Assembly: GCA_034382075.1 (NCBI GenBank)
Contig: JAXMOZ010000014.1
Span: 1-48,320 of the forward strand
DNA length: 48,320 nucleotides
Direction: 5' to 3'
Source: JAEULH01 sp034382075
GTDB taxonomy: Bacteria > Pseudomonadota > Alphaproteobacteria > Rhodospirillales > Defluviicoccaceae
Position numbers and translations under genes: made by a program. Positions 28,334 to 40,133 of this stretch are shown here, in pieces; position 1 is the first letter of the stretch, and each line of letters begins with the position of its first letter. The notes beneath the pieces were generated by a model, which was given only the letters and a program-made list of their open reading frames with translations, was not told where the DNA came from and did not search any database.

Positions 28334-30556
28334 ATGGCAACCAAACAGCTGGACAAGGCTGCGGCACAAATCGTCGACGGCACCTGCGGCGACCCGTTCT
28401 CCTACCTCGGCATGCACAAGGCCGGGCGCACCCTGGTCGTCCGCGCCTTCCTGCCGGAGGCCTCGGCCGTTGCCGTGGTCGATGCCGCGACCGGGGACGT
28501 TGCCGCGGAGCTTCCGAGGCTCGACCCGGCCGGGCTGTTCGCCGGCCCCATCGCCGGCAGAACCGAAGCCTTCGCCTACCGGCTGCGGCTGACGACCGCG
28601 GAGGGCGAGCGCGAAATCGAGGACCCTTACCGTTTTCCGCCGATCCTGGGCGAGATGGACGTCTACCTGATCGCCGAGGGCCGGCATCTGCGCCTGGACG
28701 AGAAGCTCGGCTCCAGGCTGATGACGCTTGAGGGCGTCGACGGCGTCGCCTTCGCGGTTTGGGCGCCGAACGCCAAGCGGGTCAGCGTCGTCGGCAACTT
28801 CAACACCTGGGACGGCCGACGCCACCCCATGCGCTTTCGCGCCGAGTGCGGGGTCTGGGAGCTGTTCATCCCCAAGCTTCGCGAGGGCGAGCTCTACAAG
28901 TACGAGATCCTCGGCAAGGACGGCCGCCTGCAGGCGCTGAAGCAGGACCCGTTCGCCTTCTTCTGCGAGCAGTCGCCGGGCACCGCGGCGATCGTCTACG
29001 ACCTGTCGCGCTACGGCTGGGCCGACGGCGAGTGGATGCAGAAGCGTGGGGCAACCGTCGCCCGCAACGCGCCGTTCTCGATCTACGAGGTCCACCTGGG
29101 ATCGTGGCGGCGCGGCGACGAGCACGGCCGGCGCTACCTGACCTACGCCGAGCTCGCCGACGAGCTGATCCCCTACGTCACCGGCCTCGGCTTCAGCCAC
29201 ATCGAGCTGCTGCCGATTTCGGAGCACCCCTTCGACGGCTCCTGGGGCTACCAGCCGCTCGGCCTGTTCGCCCCCACCAGCCGGTTCGGCCGCCCCGACG
29301 AGTTCCGCAACTTCGTCGACCGCTGCCACCAAGCCGGCCTCGGCGTCATCCTCGACTGGGTGCCCGGCCACTTCCCCACCGACGCCCAGGGGCTCGGCTA
29401 TTTCGACGGCACCCACCTCTACGAGCACGACGATCCCCGCCGCGGCATGCACCAGGATTGGGGAACGATGATCTACAACTACGGCCGCTACGAGGTCGCC
29501 GACTACCTGCTCAACAACGCGCTGTTCTGGATGGAGGAGTACCACATCGACGCCCTGCGCGTGGATGCGGTCGCCTCCATGCTCTACCTCGACTACAGCC
29601 GCAAGGAGGGCGAGTGGATCCCGAACGAGTACGGCGGCAACGAGAACCTGGAGGCAATCGCCTTCCTCAGGCGGATGAACGAGATCCTCTACGAGAAGTT
29701 TCCGAACGCCACCACCGTCGCCGAGGAGTCCACCTCATGGCCGATGGTGTCGCGGCCCGTTTACCTCGGCGGCCTCGGCTTCGGCTACAAGTGGAACATG
29801 GGCTGGATGCACGACACGCTCGGCTACATCAGCCTGGATCCCATCTTCCGCAAGTACCAGCACGACCGGCTCACTTTCGGGCTGATCTACGCCTTCAGCG
29901 AAAACTTCGTCCTGCCGCTGTCCCATGACGAGGTGGTACACGGCAAAGGCTCGCTGTTGGGCAAGATGCCCGGCGACCGTTGGCAGAAGTTCGCCAACCT
30001 GCGCGCCTACTACGGCTTCATGTTTACCCACCCCGGCAAGAAACTGTTGTTCATGGGCGCGGAATTCGCCCAGGAGCGGGAGTGGAACCACGACGCCAGC
30101 CTGGACTGGCACCTGCTCGAAGATCCCATGCACGGCGGCGTCTCGACGCTGGTGCGCGACCTGAACCGGCTGTACCGTGAACTTTCGGCGCTGCACTCCT
30201 GCGACTGCGGCCCCGCCGGCTTCGAATGGATCGACACCACCGACTGGCAGCAGAGCGTCATCAGCTACCTGCGCCGATCCGCCGACACCGGCGAGTTTGC
30301 CATCGTCGTCTGCAACTTCACCCCCATCGTCCGCCAGGGTTACCGGGTGGGGGTGCCGGAGCCCGGCATCTATCGCGAGCGGCTGAACACCGACAGCGAA
30401 GTCTACGGCGGCGGCAACGTCGGCAACGCCGGCGCGGTGATCGCCGACGCCTTCGGCTGGAACGGGCGGCCGTACTCGCTGCTCCTGACCCTGCCGCCGC
30501 TGGCGACGCTGGTGCTGTCGCCGGAGCGCGAAGCTGGTACAATAAGCGCAACCTGA
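28334..30556 (+). CDS. glgB: 1,4-alpha-glucan branching enzyme GlgB
   Basis: A 740-residue GH13_9 enzyme that makes alpha-1,6 branches in alpha-glucan. Two N-terminal CBM48-type modules are present (residues about 15-105 and 120-215, the second with VDGVAFAVWAPNAKRVSVVGNFN). The barrel has D411 in ALRVDAVASML, E464 in VAEESTSWP and D532 in LSHDEVVHGKGS. Length matches full-size GlgB (about 730). It closes the GlgE-pathway cluster. The last residues EAGTISAT overlap no other gene; the next gene starts 33 bases later. Confidence 0.96.
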   Translation: MATKQLDKAAAQIVDGTCGDPFSYLGMHKAGRTLVVRAFLPEASAVAVVDAATGDVAAELPRLDPAGLFAGPIAGRTEAFAYRLRLTTAEGEREIEDPYRFPPILGEMDVYLIAEGRHLRLDEKLGSRLMTLEGVDGVAFAVWAPNAKRVSVVGNFNTWDGRRHPMRFRAECGVWELFIPKLREGELYKYEILGKDGRLQALKQDPFAFFCEQSPGTAAIVYDLSRYGWADGEWMQKRGATVARNAPFSIYEVHLGSWRRGDEHGRRYLTYAELADELIPYVTGLGFSHIELLPISEHPFDGSWGYQPLGLFAPTSRFGRPDEFRNFVDRCHQAGLGVILDWVPGHFPTDAQGLGYFDGTHLYEHDDPRRGMHQDWGTMIYNYGRYEVADYLLNNALFWMEEYHIDALRVDAVASMLYLDYSRKEGEWIPNEYGGNENLEAIAFLRRMNEILYEKFPNATTVAEESTSWPMVSRPVYLGGLGFGYKWNMGWMHDTLGYISLDPIFRKYQHDRLTFGLIYAFSENFVLPLSHDEVVHGKGSLLGKMPGDRWQKFANLRAYYGFMFTHPGKKLLFMGAEFAQEREWNHDASLDWHLLEDPMHGGVSTLVRDLNRLYRELSALHSCDCGPAGFEWIDTTDWQQSVISYLRRSADTGEFAIVVCNFTPIVRQGYRVGVPEPGIYRERLNTDSEVYGGGNVGNAGAVIADAFGWNGRPYSLLLTLPPLATLVLSPEREAGTISAT

Positions 30557-30588
30557 AGCGGCGGACGCCGCATAAGCGGGGATCGACG

Positions 30589-30999
30589 ATGCACACATGG
30601 GTGATCGGTTCGGCCGCGGCACTGTCGCTGGTCGTCGCCGCGAACGGTGCGGGCGCGGCTGGGCCCGCGGGTGAGGCGGCGGTCAACGACGCCCTGCACC
30701 TGCGCACGACCCGGGACCTCTACACCATCTGCTCGGTCCAGCCTGGCCAGGCGCTGTATGAGCGCGCGGTTTCCTTCTGCCTGGGCTTCGTCACCGGCGT
30801 GATCCAGTACAACACGGCGCTGGCCGAGGGGCCGGACTTCAAGCCGCTGGTCTGTCCGGGCCGCGAGCTTGCCCGCTTCGAGGTGGTCAAGCAGTTTCTG
30901 GCCTGGGCGCTCGACAACCCGGCCCATATGAGCGGTCCGCCGGTGGAAGGCCTGGCGCGCTCGGCGGTGGCGAAATGGCCCTGCCCGAAGAAGTCCTGA
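30589..30999 (+). CDS. Secreted Rap1a/Tai-like protein
   Basis: A 136-residue protein with a Sec signal (MHTWVIGSAAALSLVVA to GAG-AAG). The mature part fits the Rap1a/Tai immunity-protein pattern: LYTICSVQP, FCLGFVTGVIQY, LVCPGRELARFEVVKQFLAWALDNP and a final AVAKWPC. Conserved cysteines would form disulfides in the periplasm. In enterics this family neutralises type VI secretion amidases, but many members are orphans with unknown jobs, and no effector or secretion gene is nearby. It follows glgB by 33 bases and may be read through from it. Confidence 0.75.
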   Translation: MHTWVIGSAAALSLVVAANGAGAAGPAGEAAVNDALHLRTTRDLYTICSVQPGQALYERAVSFCLGFVTGVIQYNTALAEGPDFKPLVCPGRELARFEVVKQFLAWALDNPAHMSGPPVEGLARSAVAKWPCPKKS

Positions 31000-31034
31000 A
31001 CGCGGATGCTTTTCACGAAAGGAAAGATGCTGCG

Positions 31035-31277
31035 ATGCGTACGCTGAAGCCGACGGCCTTGGTTCTGAGCGTTGTTGTCGCGGCCGGAGTTGCTGCCGGC
31101 TGCTCGCCCAGCGCCCGGTCGGGAGCGACCTACGGCGCGATCGGCGGCGCCACCGCCGGCGCCGTCGCCAACCTGCTCACCGGCGGCAACGTCATCGGCG
31201 GCGCTGCCGTCGGCGCGGCCTCTTCGGCCGCCGCCGGCGCCGCGGTTGGCTACGTCTACGACCAGCAGAAGAAGTAG
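31035..31277 (+). CDS. Glycine-zipper outer-membrane lipoprotein
   Basis: An 80-residue lipoprotein precursor with signal LVLSVVVAAGVAAGC (lipobox AAGC) and a glycine zipper, in which Gly/Ala repeat every four residues (YGAIGGATAGAVANLL, then VIGGAAVGAASSAAAGAAVGY). Such segments insert in or stack on membranes. It begins 36 bases after the Rap1a-like gene. It is short for this family; a different frame just after the stop encodes ECRDYQT, which resembles the usual C-terminus of longer relatives, so a frameshift may have cut it. Confidence 0.75.
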   Translation: MRTLKPTALVLSVVVAAGVAAGCSPSARSGATYGAIGGATAGAVANLLTGGNVIGGAAVGAASSAAAGAAVGYVYDQQKK

Positions 31278-31434
31278 AAGAGAGCGTACCGGAATGCCGT
31301 GATTACCAGACAGTGCCAAGTACCCCTCTAGCGGTTGAGTATCCGGCGGCTGCCCCGCCTGTCTACGCCGCTGGGTACAAGAGCCACCGGAGACATATCG
31401 ACTCCGCCAAGCGTGATGCACTGGGCGATACAAA

Positions 31435-31862
31435 CTACAAAGGCCGTACCTCGCTCCTATGTCCGTAGGCACCAGGATGGTACAACGTCATCGTAGTGCA
31501 GTCTACATAGGTCTGGGAGACGCTCGGCACATTATGGACGTTATTATACCACTTATTTTGGTCTTTCGAGCACCATGTTCTAAGCTTTTTTAAAGTATCG
31601 ACTTCGGCGCGCATTTTCTCCATGCTCGCGTGCTGTCCGCATGTAATCGACTGGTTTCCGTGGACAATGTACTTATCTGGGCTATCTCCTGGACTGCACT
31701 GCCCGCCTGTAAACTTACCGAACATTTCCTGCGCTAGATTCTTGGCCTGCGCTACACTCCCCTGCCTGCATCCCGAGCCTCGGCGAAAGCCTTCCCGCTT
31801 TCTGCGCACCCCCCGAGCGCTGCAGCTGCTACTAACACGCAGGTTGCGTAGTACCACGTCAT
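31435..31862 (-). pseudogene. Frameshifted lipoprotein gene of foreign composition
   Basis: From the ATG at 31862, preceded by GAGGAGGGG, the frame reads a lipoprotein signal (MTWYYATCVLVAAAALGGC) then AESGKAFAEARDAGRG and a stop TAG. The continuation lies in another frame (SVAQAKNLAQEMFGKFTGGQC onward to about 31435). One extra G in the run of four (31759-31762) would join them into a single protein of about 142 residues with a Cys-containing C-terminal part. The body uses AT-rich codons (TTA, AAA, AAT, ATA) unlike neighbours, which suggests acquired DNA. It is either a true frameshift or a sequencing indel. I recognise no family. Confidence 0.65.
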
Positions 31863-32163
31863 TATCCCCTCCTCATTGTCCCCTCCGTCATTACCAACCG
31901 GGCCTGGATCCCGCGCCGGTTGGTCGATGTGAGGAACGGTACTCCCGCGCCGGCTATCGGTTCAACCACTGCGTTCGTCGCCGTGCGAGGAGGCAAGTCT
32001 AGGCGCTAGATCGTGCCGACTGCGCCGCATGACGCACGTCGTGTTAGCAAGCGAACAGGTAGCAGCTCTACCGCGCGCCGCTCGGCGGCTCTCCTCTCCG
32101 TACAAGTTTGGTGGGTGCCGACCTGATCACGTGGCCTCCAGGCTATAGCCCGACCGCCGCGCC
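31863..32163. other. Intergenic region, nothing recognised
   Basis: About 300 bases between the frameshifted lipoprotein start and the end of the chemoreceptor gene. Base composition is mixed and less G+C-rich than flanking genes. No hairpin, repeat copy or gene could be supported. Confidence 0.35.
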
Positions 32164-34134
32164 TCAAGCCGCGCGGATCTGCGACAGGAAGGCCGTGACC
32201 TCGCGCTCGAGCCGGTCCGCCTCCTTGGCCAGGGTGCCGGCGGCGCTGAGCGCCGTCCCGGCCGAGGCGCCGATCTCACTCGAAGCCTGCGACACCCCGG
32301 CAATGGTGTCCGAGACTTCGCGGGTGCCGGCCGCCACCTGCTGGACGCTGCCGGCGATCTCCTGGGTGGCCGCATCCTGCTCTTCGACGGCGGCTGCGAC
32401 CGTGGAGGCGATCTCGTTGAGCTTGGCGATGGTCTGGCTGATGCCGGCAATGGCCTCGGTGGCGGCGCCGGTCGAGCGCTGGATCTCCTGCACCTTCGCC
32501 TCGATGGCGGTGGTCGCGCCGGCGGTGTGGGTGGCAAGCGACTTCACTTCCGCGGCGACGACGGTGAAGCCCTTGCCGGCTTCGCCGGCGCGCGCGCCCT
32601 CGATGGTGGCGTTCAGCGCCAGCAGTTTGGTCTGATCGGCGACCCGGCCGATCAGCGAGACCACCTCGTTGATCTCCTGCGCCGACGCCGAAAGCTCGCG
32701 CATCATCGCATCGGTGGTCTGGGCGTCGTGCAACGCCCGGCTGGCCACCTCCAGCGAGGTTGCCACCTGCCGGCTGATCTCCCGGATCGAGACGCTGAGC
32801 TCCTCGGTGGCGCCGGCCACCGCATCGACGTTCAGCGACGCCTGCTCCGATGAGGCCGCGACCGAGCTCACCTCCTGGGTGGTCCGCGCCGCCGTGCCGG
32901 AGAGCGCCGATGCCGAGGCCTCCATGGTCGCCGCGGCGGCGGACACCGAGTGCACCACGTCCCTTACGCTGGCTTCGAAGCTGTCGGCAAGGCTCGCCAG
33001 CATCGCCCGGCGCTCGGCCACGGCATTCTGGCGAACCGCGTCCTGCTCGCCGCGCAGGCGCTCCGCCTCGATCATGCTGTTCTTGAACACTTCGACCGCC
33101 CGGGCCATCGACCCCATTTCATCGCCCCGGTGGAGTGCGGGGACGGCGACGGCGGTGTCGCCCGCGGCCAAGGCGTTCATGGCTCCGGTCATCGCCCGGA
33201 TGACGCCGCCGAGGCCGCGGTTCAGCCCCCAGGCGAGAAGCAAGGACAGGATCAGGATGGCGAGGCCCGCGAGCAGCGACCAGACGAAGGCATCGGCGCG
33301 GATCGCATTGAGGCTGCTCCGGTCGACGGCCAGCGCGTAGACGCCGAATGCCTCGCCCTTGTAGTCGCGCACCGGGACGAAGGCGATGGTCCGCTCGATG
33401 TCGCCGATGCGGGCGACACCGGGCTGGGCCACGCCGCTCATGCCGGCGGCGAGGTCGTCGCGGTCGAAGCCGGTGTCGGGCTGGAAGGTGCTGGCGAAGG
33501 CCTTGAAGCCGCCTTCGGACGCAACGAAGAAGCCGACGTCGGCGCCGGTCGCCTTCTTGTACTGGTCGAAAAAGGGCTGGCCGAAGGACGTGCCCACCTC
33601 CACCGAGCCGACGTGCCGGTTCTCGTGGAAGACCGGGACGACGCCGCGCATGCCGAGACCGCCGACGCCGTTCTCCAGTCCCGCCACCGGCCGTTGGCTG
33701 CGGTTCACCTCCAGCACCGTGAAGCGGAACGAGGACAGGTCGTCGCCGAACTTCTCGGGCAGGTGGGCGCGGAAGAAGGAGGTGGCCGGGGGCAGGTGGA
33801 ACTGGAGCTGGCTCAGCGCATACGGAGCTTTGAGCGCTGCGAACGCGGGCACCAGGATGCGCGCGAGTTCGCCCCGGTCGCCGGCGGCGAAGCGGGCGGC
33901 GATGTCCGGGTTCTTGGCGAGGCTGTCGGCGAGCAGCAGGGCGCGCTCGGCCTCGGCGCCGATGCTGGCCTCGAAGAAGGCCTGCGCCGTTTGCAGCTCG
34001 CGCTCGGCGGCGCGCTGGACGATGTGGCCGCTGAGGTAGGCGTTAGCCAGGGTTGCCGCGGCGACGGCGGCTGCGACGCTGCCGCCAATGGCGCAACCGA
34101 GCTTCGCCGCAATGCTCCAACGACGCGCAATCAT
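32164..34134 (-). CDS. Methyl-accepting chemotaxis protein with periplasmic Cache-type sensor
   Basis: A 656-residue chemoreceptor. Membrane helix 1 is at about residues 12-32. A periplasmic sensor follows to about residue 275; segments such as FHLPPATSFFRAHLPEKFGD and GLGMRGVVPVFHENRHVGSV resemble the double-Cache group. Helix 2 is at about 280-305, then a HAMP region (NRGLGGVIRAMTGAMNALAAGD) and the long signalling coiled coil. The signalling tip reads LLALNATIEGARAGEAGKGF, with Gly where most receptors have Ala. No che genes are near, so it must use a chemotaxis array encoded elsewhere. The ligand is unknown. Confidence 0.9.
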   Translation of the reverse strand: MIARRWSIAAKLGCAIGGSVAAAVAAATLANAYLSGHIVQRAAERELQTAQAFFEASIGAEAERALLLADSLAKNPDIAARFAAGDRGELARILVPAFAALKAPYALSQLQFHLPPATSFFRAHLPEKFGDDLSSFRFTVLEVNRSQRPVAGLENGVGGLGMRGVVPVFHENRHVGSVEVGTSFGQPFFDQYKKATGADVGFFVASEGGFKAFASTFQPDTGFDRDDLAAGMSGVAQPGVARIGDIERTIAFVPVRDYKGEAFGVYALAVDRSSLNAIRADAFVWSLLAGLAILILSLLLAWGLNRGLGGVIRAMTGAMNALAAGDTAVAVPALHRGDEMGSMARAVEVFKNSMIEAERLRGEQDAVRQNAVAERRAMLASLADSFEASVRDVVHSVSAAAATMEASASALSGTAARTTQEVSSVAASSEQASLNVDAVAGATEELSVSIREISRQVATSLEVASRALHDAQTTDAMMRELSASAQEINEVVSLIGRVADQTKLLALNATIEGARAGEAGKGFTVVAAEVKSLATHTAGATTAIEAKVQEIQRSTGAATEAIAGISQTIAKLNEIASTVAAAVEEQDAATQEIAGSVQQVAAGTREVSDTIAGVSQASSEIGASAGTALSAAGTLAKEADRLEREVTAFLSQIRAA

Positions 34135-34210
34135 CTCGCCTCCGACGCTCCGCGATGAACCGACGGGGGCGAGAATGCGGCGGCGGGGTTAACGGCGGGT
34201 GAAGGGGCGC

Positions 34211-36864
<2,654 letters not shown>

Positions 36865-36868
<4 letters not shown>

Positions 36869-37938
36869 GACGCCAGCGCGAACGGTTCGAGGCCGGATAG
36901 GCGCAGCGCCGGGGCGACCTTGGGCGGCACCCGCGGGCTCCGGCCGGCCACCGCGGCGGCAATGGCGCGGATGTGCTCGGGGGTGGTGCCGCAGCAGCCG
37001 CCGACGATGTTGACCAGCCCGGCTTCCGCCCATTCGCCGATGAAGCCGGCGGTGGTTTCCGGATCCTCGTCGTAACCGCCGAACTCGTTGGGCAGGCCGG
37101 CATTGGGATAGGCGCAGACGCGGGTGTCGGCGACCCGGGAGAGCTCGGCGACGTGGGCGCGGAGCTGGGCCGCGCCAAGCGCGCAGTTCAGCCCGATGCT
37201 CATGGGCCGAACGTGGCGCACCGAGTTCCAGAAGGCTTCCGGGGTCTGCCCGGACAGCGTCCGCCCGGACAGGTCGGTGATCGTCCCGGAGATCATCACC
37301 GGCAGCCGGATGCCGAGCGCCTCGAAGGTCTCGTCGATGGCGAACAGCGCCGCCTTGGCGTTCAGCGTGTCGAAGACGGTCTCGACCAGCAGGATGTCGG
37401 CGCCGCCGGCGATCAGTCCTTCCGCGGCCTCCCGGTAGGCGAGGCGAAGCTCGTCGAAGCTGACGTTGCGCGCCGCCGGATCGTTGACGTCGGGCGAGAT
37501 GGAGGCGGTGCGGTTGGTCGGGCCGAGGGCGCCGGCGACCCAGCGGGGTCGCGCTGGCGTGCGCTCGGACCAGGCGTCGGCGGCGCGCCTGGCCATGGCC
37601 GCGCCGGCCTCGTTCAGCTCGCGGGCAAGCGCTTCCATCCCGTAGTCGGCAAGGGAGATGCGGGTGGAGTTGAAGGTGTTGGTCTCGACGATGTCTGCGC
37701 CCGCCTCGAGGTAAGCGTCGTGGATCCCGGCGATGATCGGTGTTTGTGTCAGGGTGAGGAGGTCGTTGTTGCCCTTCACGTCGCGCCGCCAGTCGGCGAA
37801 GCGCTCGCCTCGATAAGCGGCCTCGTCCAGGTCGTGGCGCTGGATCATGGTGCCCATGGCGCCGTCCAGCACCAGGATACGGCCCTGCAGCGCCGCCTCC
37901 AGCGCCGCCAGCCTGGCTTGGCGCGCCGCTTCGCTCAT
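36865..37938 (-). CDS. metH: Homocysteine S-methyltransferase part of split MetH
   Basis: A 357-residue homocysteine-binding domain of methionine synthase: ILVLDGAMGTMIQRHDL near residue 20, ETNTFNSTRISLADYG, and the zinc site with one Cys in GLNCALGA and the CC pair in VGGCCGTTPEH. It needs the methyl group carried on cobalamin by the second chain encoded just downstream. It overlaps both metF (four bases, 37935-37938) and the second metH part (four bases), so all three are translationally coupled. Confidence 0.94.
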
Positions 37939-38954
37939 TGCGCGGGTCCCGCCGCCGCCTGCGCCTCGCCGGCGTGCGGGCGGACGCCCAGCACGTGGCA
38001 GATCGCGTAGGTAAGGTCGGCCCGGTTCAGGGTGTAGAAGTGGAACTGCTTCACCCCTCCTGCGTGCAGCGCCCGGCACTGCTCGGCGGCCACCGAGGCG
38101 GCGACGAGCTTGCGGGTCTCCGGCTCGTCGTCGAGCCCCGAGAACAGGTCGGCCATCCACGCCGGCACCGCGGCGCCGCACATCCCGGCAAACCGCTGAA
38201 CTTGCGCGAAGTTGGTCACCGGCAGGATGCCCGGGATGATCGGCACGGTAATGCCGGCGGCTCGGGCCCGCTCGAGGAAGCGGAAATAGACGTCGACGTC
38301 GAAGAAGAACTGGGTGATGGCCTGGCTGGCGCCGGCGTCGATCTTGCGCTTGAGGTTGTCGAGGTCGCTCGCGGCGCTCCGGGCCTCGGGATGACCCTCG
38401 GGATAGGCGGCGACGCTGATCTCGAACTCTTCGATCCGCTTCAGCCCGGCGACGAGGTCGTTGGCGTAGGCGTAGCCGCCCGGATGCGGCTCGTAGCAAG
38501 CGCTGCCCTCCGGCGGGTCGCCGCGCAGCGCGACGATGTGGCGGATGCCGGCGTCCCAGTAGCGCCTGGCGATCTCGTCGATCTCCTCGCGGGTGGCGGC
38601 GACGCAGGTGAGGTGCGCGGCCGGCACCAGCGCCGTCTCCTCGCGGATCCTGACCAGGGTCGCGTGGGTCCGTTCGCGGGTGGAGCCGCCGGCGCCGTAG
38701 GTTACCGAGACGTACGCCGGGTGCAGCCGCGCCAGCCGCTCGATGCAGGCCCACAGCGTCTGCTCCATCTGCGCCGTCTTCGGCGGGAAGAACTCGAAGG
38801 AAACGGCGACGTCGTAGGGAAGGGGAGCCGCCACCGGCAACACGATCCCCCGCCCGTCGGTGCGGACCGGGCCGCCAACCAGCCGAGGGATGGATCTCGT
38901 GGCCTCGCGATCGGCCCGTGCCTGCTTCATCGGCATCCCGCTTTTCTCTATCAT
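37935..38954 (-). CDS. metF: 5,10-methylenetetrahydrofolate reductase
   Basis: A 339-residue flavoprotein that reduces methylene-THF to methyl-THF, the donor used by MetH. It shows VSFEFFPPKT near residue 51, SVTYGAGGSTRERT, the NADH/folate-site block HIVALRGDPP and ITQFFFDVDVYFRFLE. There are about 45 extra residues before the conserved core. Starts at 38954 or 38936 are both possible. First gene of a three-gene unit metF-metH-metH. I looked for a SAM or SAH riboswitch upstream and did not recognise one. Confidence 0.93.
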   Translation of the reverse strand: MIEKSGMPMKQARADREATRSIPRLVGGPVRTDGRGIVLPVAAPLPYDVAVSFEFFPPKTAQMEQTLWACIERLARLHPAYVSVTYGAGGSTRERTHATLVRIREETALVPAAHLTCVAATREEIDEIARRYWDAGIRHIVALRGDPPEGSACYEPHPGGYAYANDLVAGLKRIEEFEISVAAYPEGHPEARSAASDLDNLKRKIDAGASQAITQFFFDVDVYFRFLERARAAGITVPIIPGILPVTNFAQVQRFAGMCGAAVPAWMADLFSGLDDEPETRKLVAASVAAEQCRALHAGGVKQFHFYTLNRADLTYAICHVLGVRPHAGEAQAAAGPAQ

Positions 38955-39058
38955 GGCGCCAGCCGCGTGCGCGTGGGTGTGCCCGCCGCTCGTGATCCTG
39001 TCAAGGCCGGGCGTCCGGCCCGTTCCAGCCCGGGGTCCCCCCTCGGTTCATGATATTT

Positions 39059-39081
39059 GGGCGGCCGCACTGGCGCCGCCC
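39059..39081. other. Hairpin in the divergent metF-mlaA gap
   Basis: A 7-bp stem, GGGCGGC/GCCGCCC, with a 9-base loop lies between the divergent starts of metF and mlaA. Role unknown: it could be a leader structure of either gene or a decayed palindromic repeat. Confidence 0.35.
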
Positions 39082-39226
39082 ACCCTACATGTGTTACTGC
39101 CGGTGGCCACAAGCGAAAGCCGATGACGCTCTCCTTCGCCCCCACGTTCCCGACGAGACCCCGCGTCTGCCGAACGGACGTGCCGCGCTCGCGATCGCCT
39201 TTGCCGGCCCATCGACCGTAAGGCGC

Positions 39227-40030
39227 ATGGCTCGCCTCCCTGTACTCGCGCTGATGGCTCTTTTCCTTGCCCTGGGTGGTTGCGCGACGCCTCCGCATCC
39301 CTCCGACCCGGCGGCTGTCGCCGAGTTCAGGGCCATCAACGACCCCTTCGAGCCGCTGAACCGGCAGGTCTTCGCCTTCAACGAGGCCCTGGACGCCATG
39401 GCGCTGCGGCCGGCGGCGATCTTCTACAAGGAGATCATTCCGCCGCCGTTCCAGCGCGGCGCCAACAACTTCCTCGCCAACCTGCGCTCGCCGGTGATCC
39501 TGTTCAACGACCTGTTGCAATTCAACTTCAGCGCCGCCGGCAATACCGCCATGCGCTTTATCGTCAACTCCACGCTCGGCGTCGGCGGCCTCGACGACCG
39601 CGCCAGCGACTTCGGCTACGCCAAGCGCGACAACGACTTCGGACTGACGCTCGGCATCTGGGGGGTTCCGGACGGCCCCTATCTGGTCCTGCCCGGCTTC
39701 GGCCCGTCGTCGCCGCGCGACGCCACCGGCACCGTCGTCGACAGCGCCGTGCTCGACCCGTTGGGCGTGCTCGCCAACTTCAACTCCAGCCTCTCCGACC
39801 TGTCGTGGGCCAGGCTCGGCGTCGGCGCGGCGAACACCCGCGCCCGGGTCGACGACGAGCTCGAAGATCTGCGGCGGACGTCGCTCGACTTCTACGCCTC
39901 GCTGCGCAGCCTTTACCGGCAGATGCGCGCGGCCCGGCTCAAGGGGGATCAGTCGGCGACGGGCGGGCAGGGGCCCGGGCTCGAGTCCATGGAGGACGAC
40001 TACGCGCTGCCGGACATCCCCGACGAGTAG
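39227..40030 (+). CDS. mlaA: MlaA/VacJ outer-membrane lipoprotein
   Basis: A 267-residue lipoprotein of the Mla retrograde phospholipid transport system, in the outer membrane. The signal ends in the lipobox LGGC. The family core follows: NDPFEPLNRQVFAFNEALD, the lipid-channel region, NSTLGVGGLDDRASDFG and GVPDGPYLVLPGFGPSSPRDATG. The C-terminal 40 residues are acidic and variable. No mlaBCDEF genes are adjacent; in many bacteria mlaA is unlinked from them. Confidence 0.94.
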   Translation: MARLPVLALMALFLALGGCATPPHPSDPAAVAEFRAINDPFEPLNRQVFAFNEALDAMALRPAAIFYKEIIPPPFQRGANNFLANLRSPVILFNDLLQFNFSAAGNTAMRFIVNSTLGVGGLDDRASDFGYAKRDNDFGLTLGIWGVPDGPYLVLPGFGPSSPRDATGTVVDSAVLDPLGVLANFNSSLSDLSWARLGVGAANTRARVDDELEDLRRTSLDFYASLRSLYRQMRAARLKGDQSATGGQGPGLESMEDDYALPDIPDE

Positions 40031-40046
40031 AGTTCAAGCCCTCATC

Positions 40047-40125
40047 CCGACCCTCTCCCGCACAGCCCCGCACAGCGGGTGCGGGGCGGGTGAGGGCAGT
40101 GGTTCGCGAAGCGGGAGGGTGAGGG
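40047..40125. repeat. Palindromic repeat, separate type (family C)
   Basis: It begins CCTCATCCCGACCCTCTCCC and ends GCGGGAGGGTGAGGG; the outer arms are complementary (CCCTC with GAGGG, CTCCCGC with GCGGGAG). The inner part holds a second hairpin around GCCCCGCACAGC and GGTGCGGGGC. It has only one copy in this window. Widespread elements of this look exist in proteobacteria, so it is probably a dispersed extragenic repeat. Confidence 0.55.
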
Positions 40126-40133
40126 CACCGGCG

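Noticed and set aside
31072..31302. Alternative frame overlapping the glycine-zipper lipoprotein
   Set aside because: It is Ser/Pro/Arg-rich with no signal peptide or family pattern, while the other frame has a perfect lipobox and zipper.
38955..39226. SAM or SAH riboswitch upstream of metF
   Set aside because: The region has a GC hairpin, but I could not match the conserved core of any S-adenosylmethionine or S-adenosylhomocysteine riboswitch class. A covariance-model search would be decisive.
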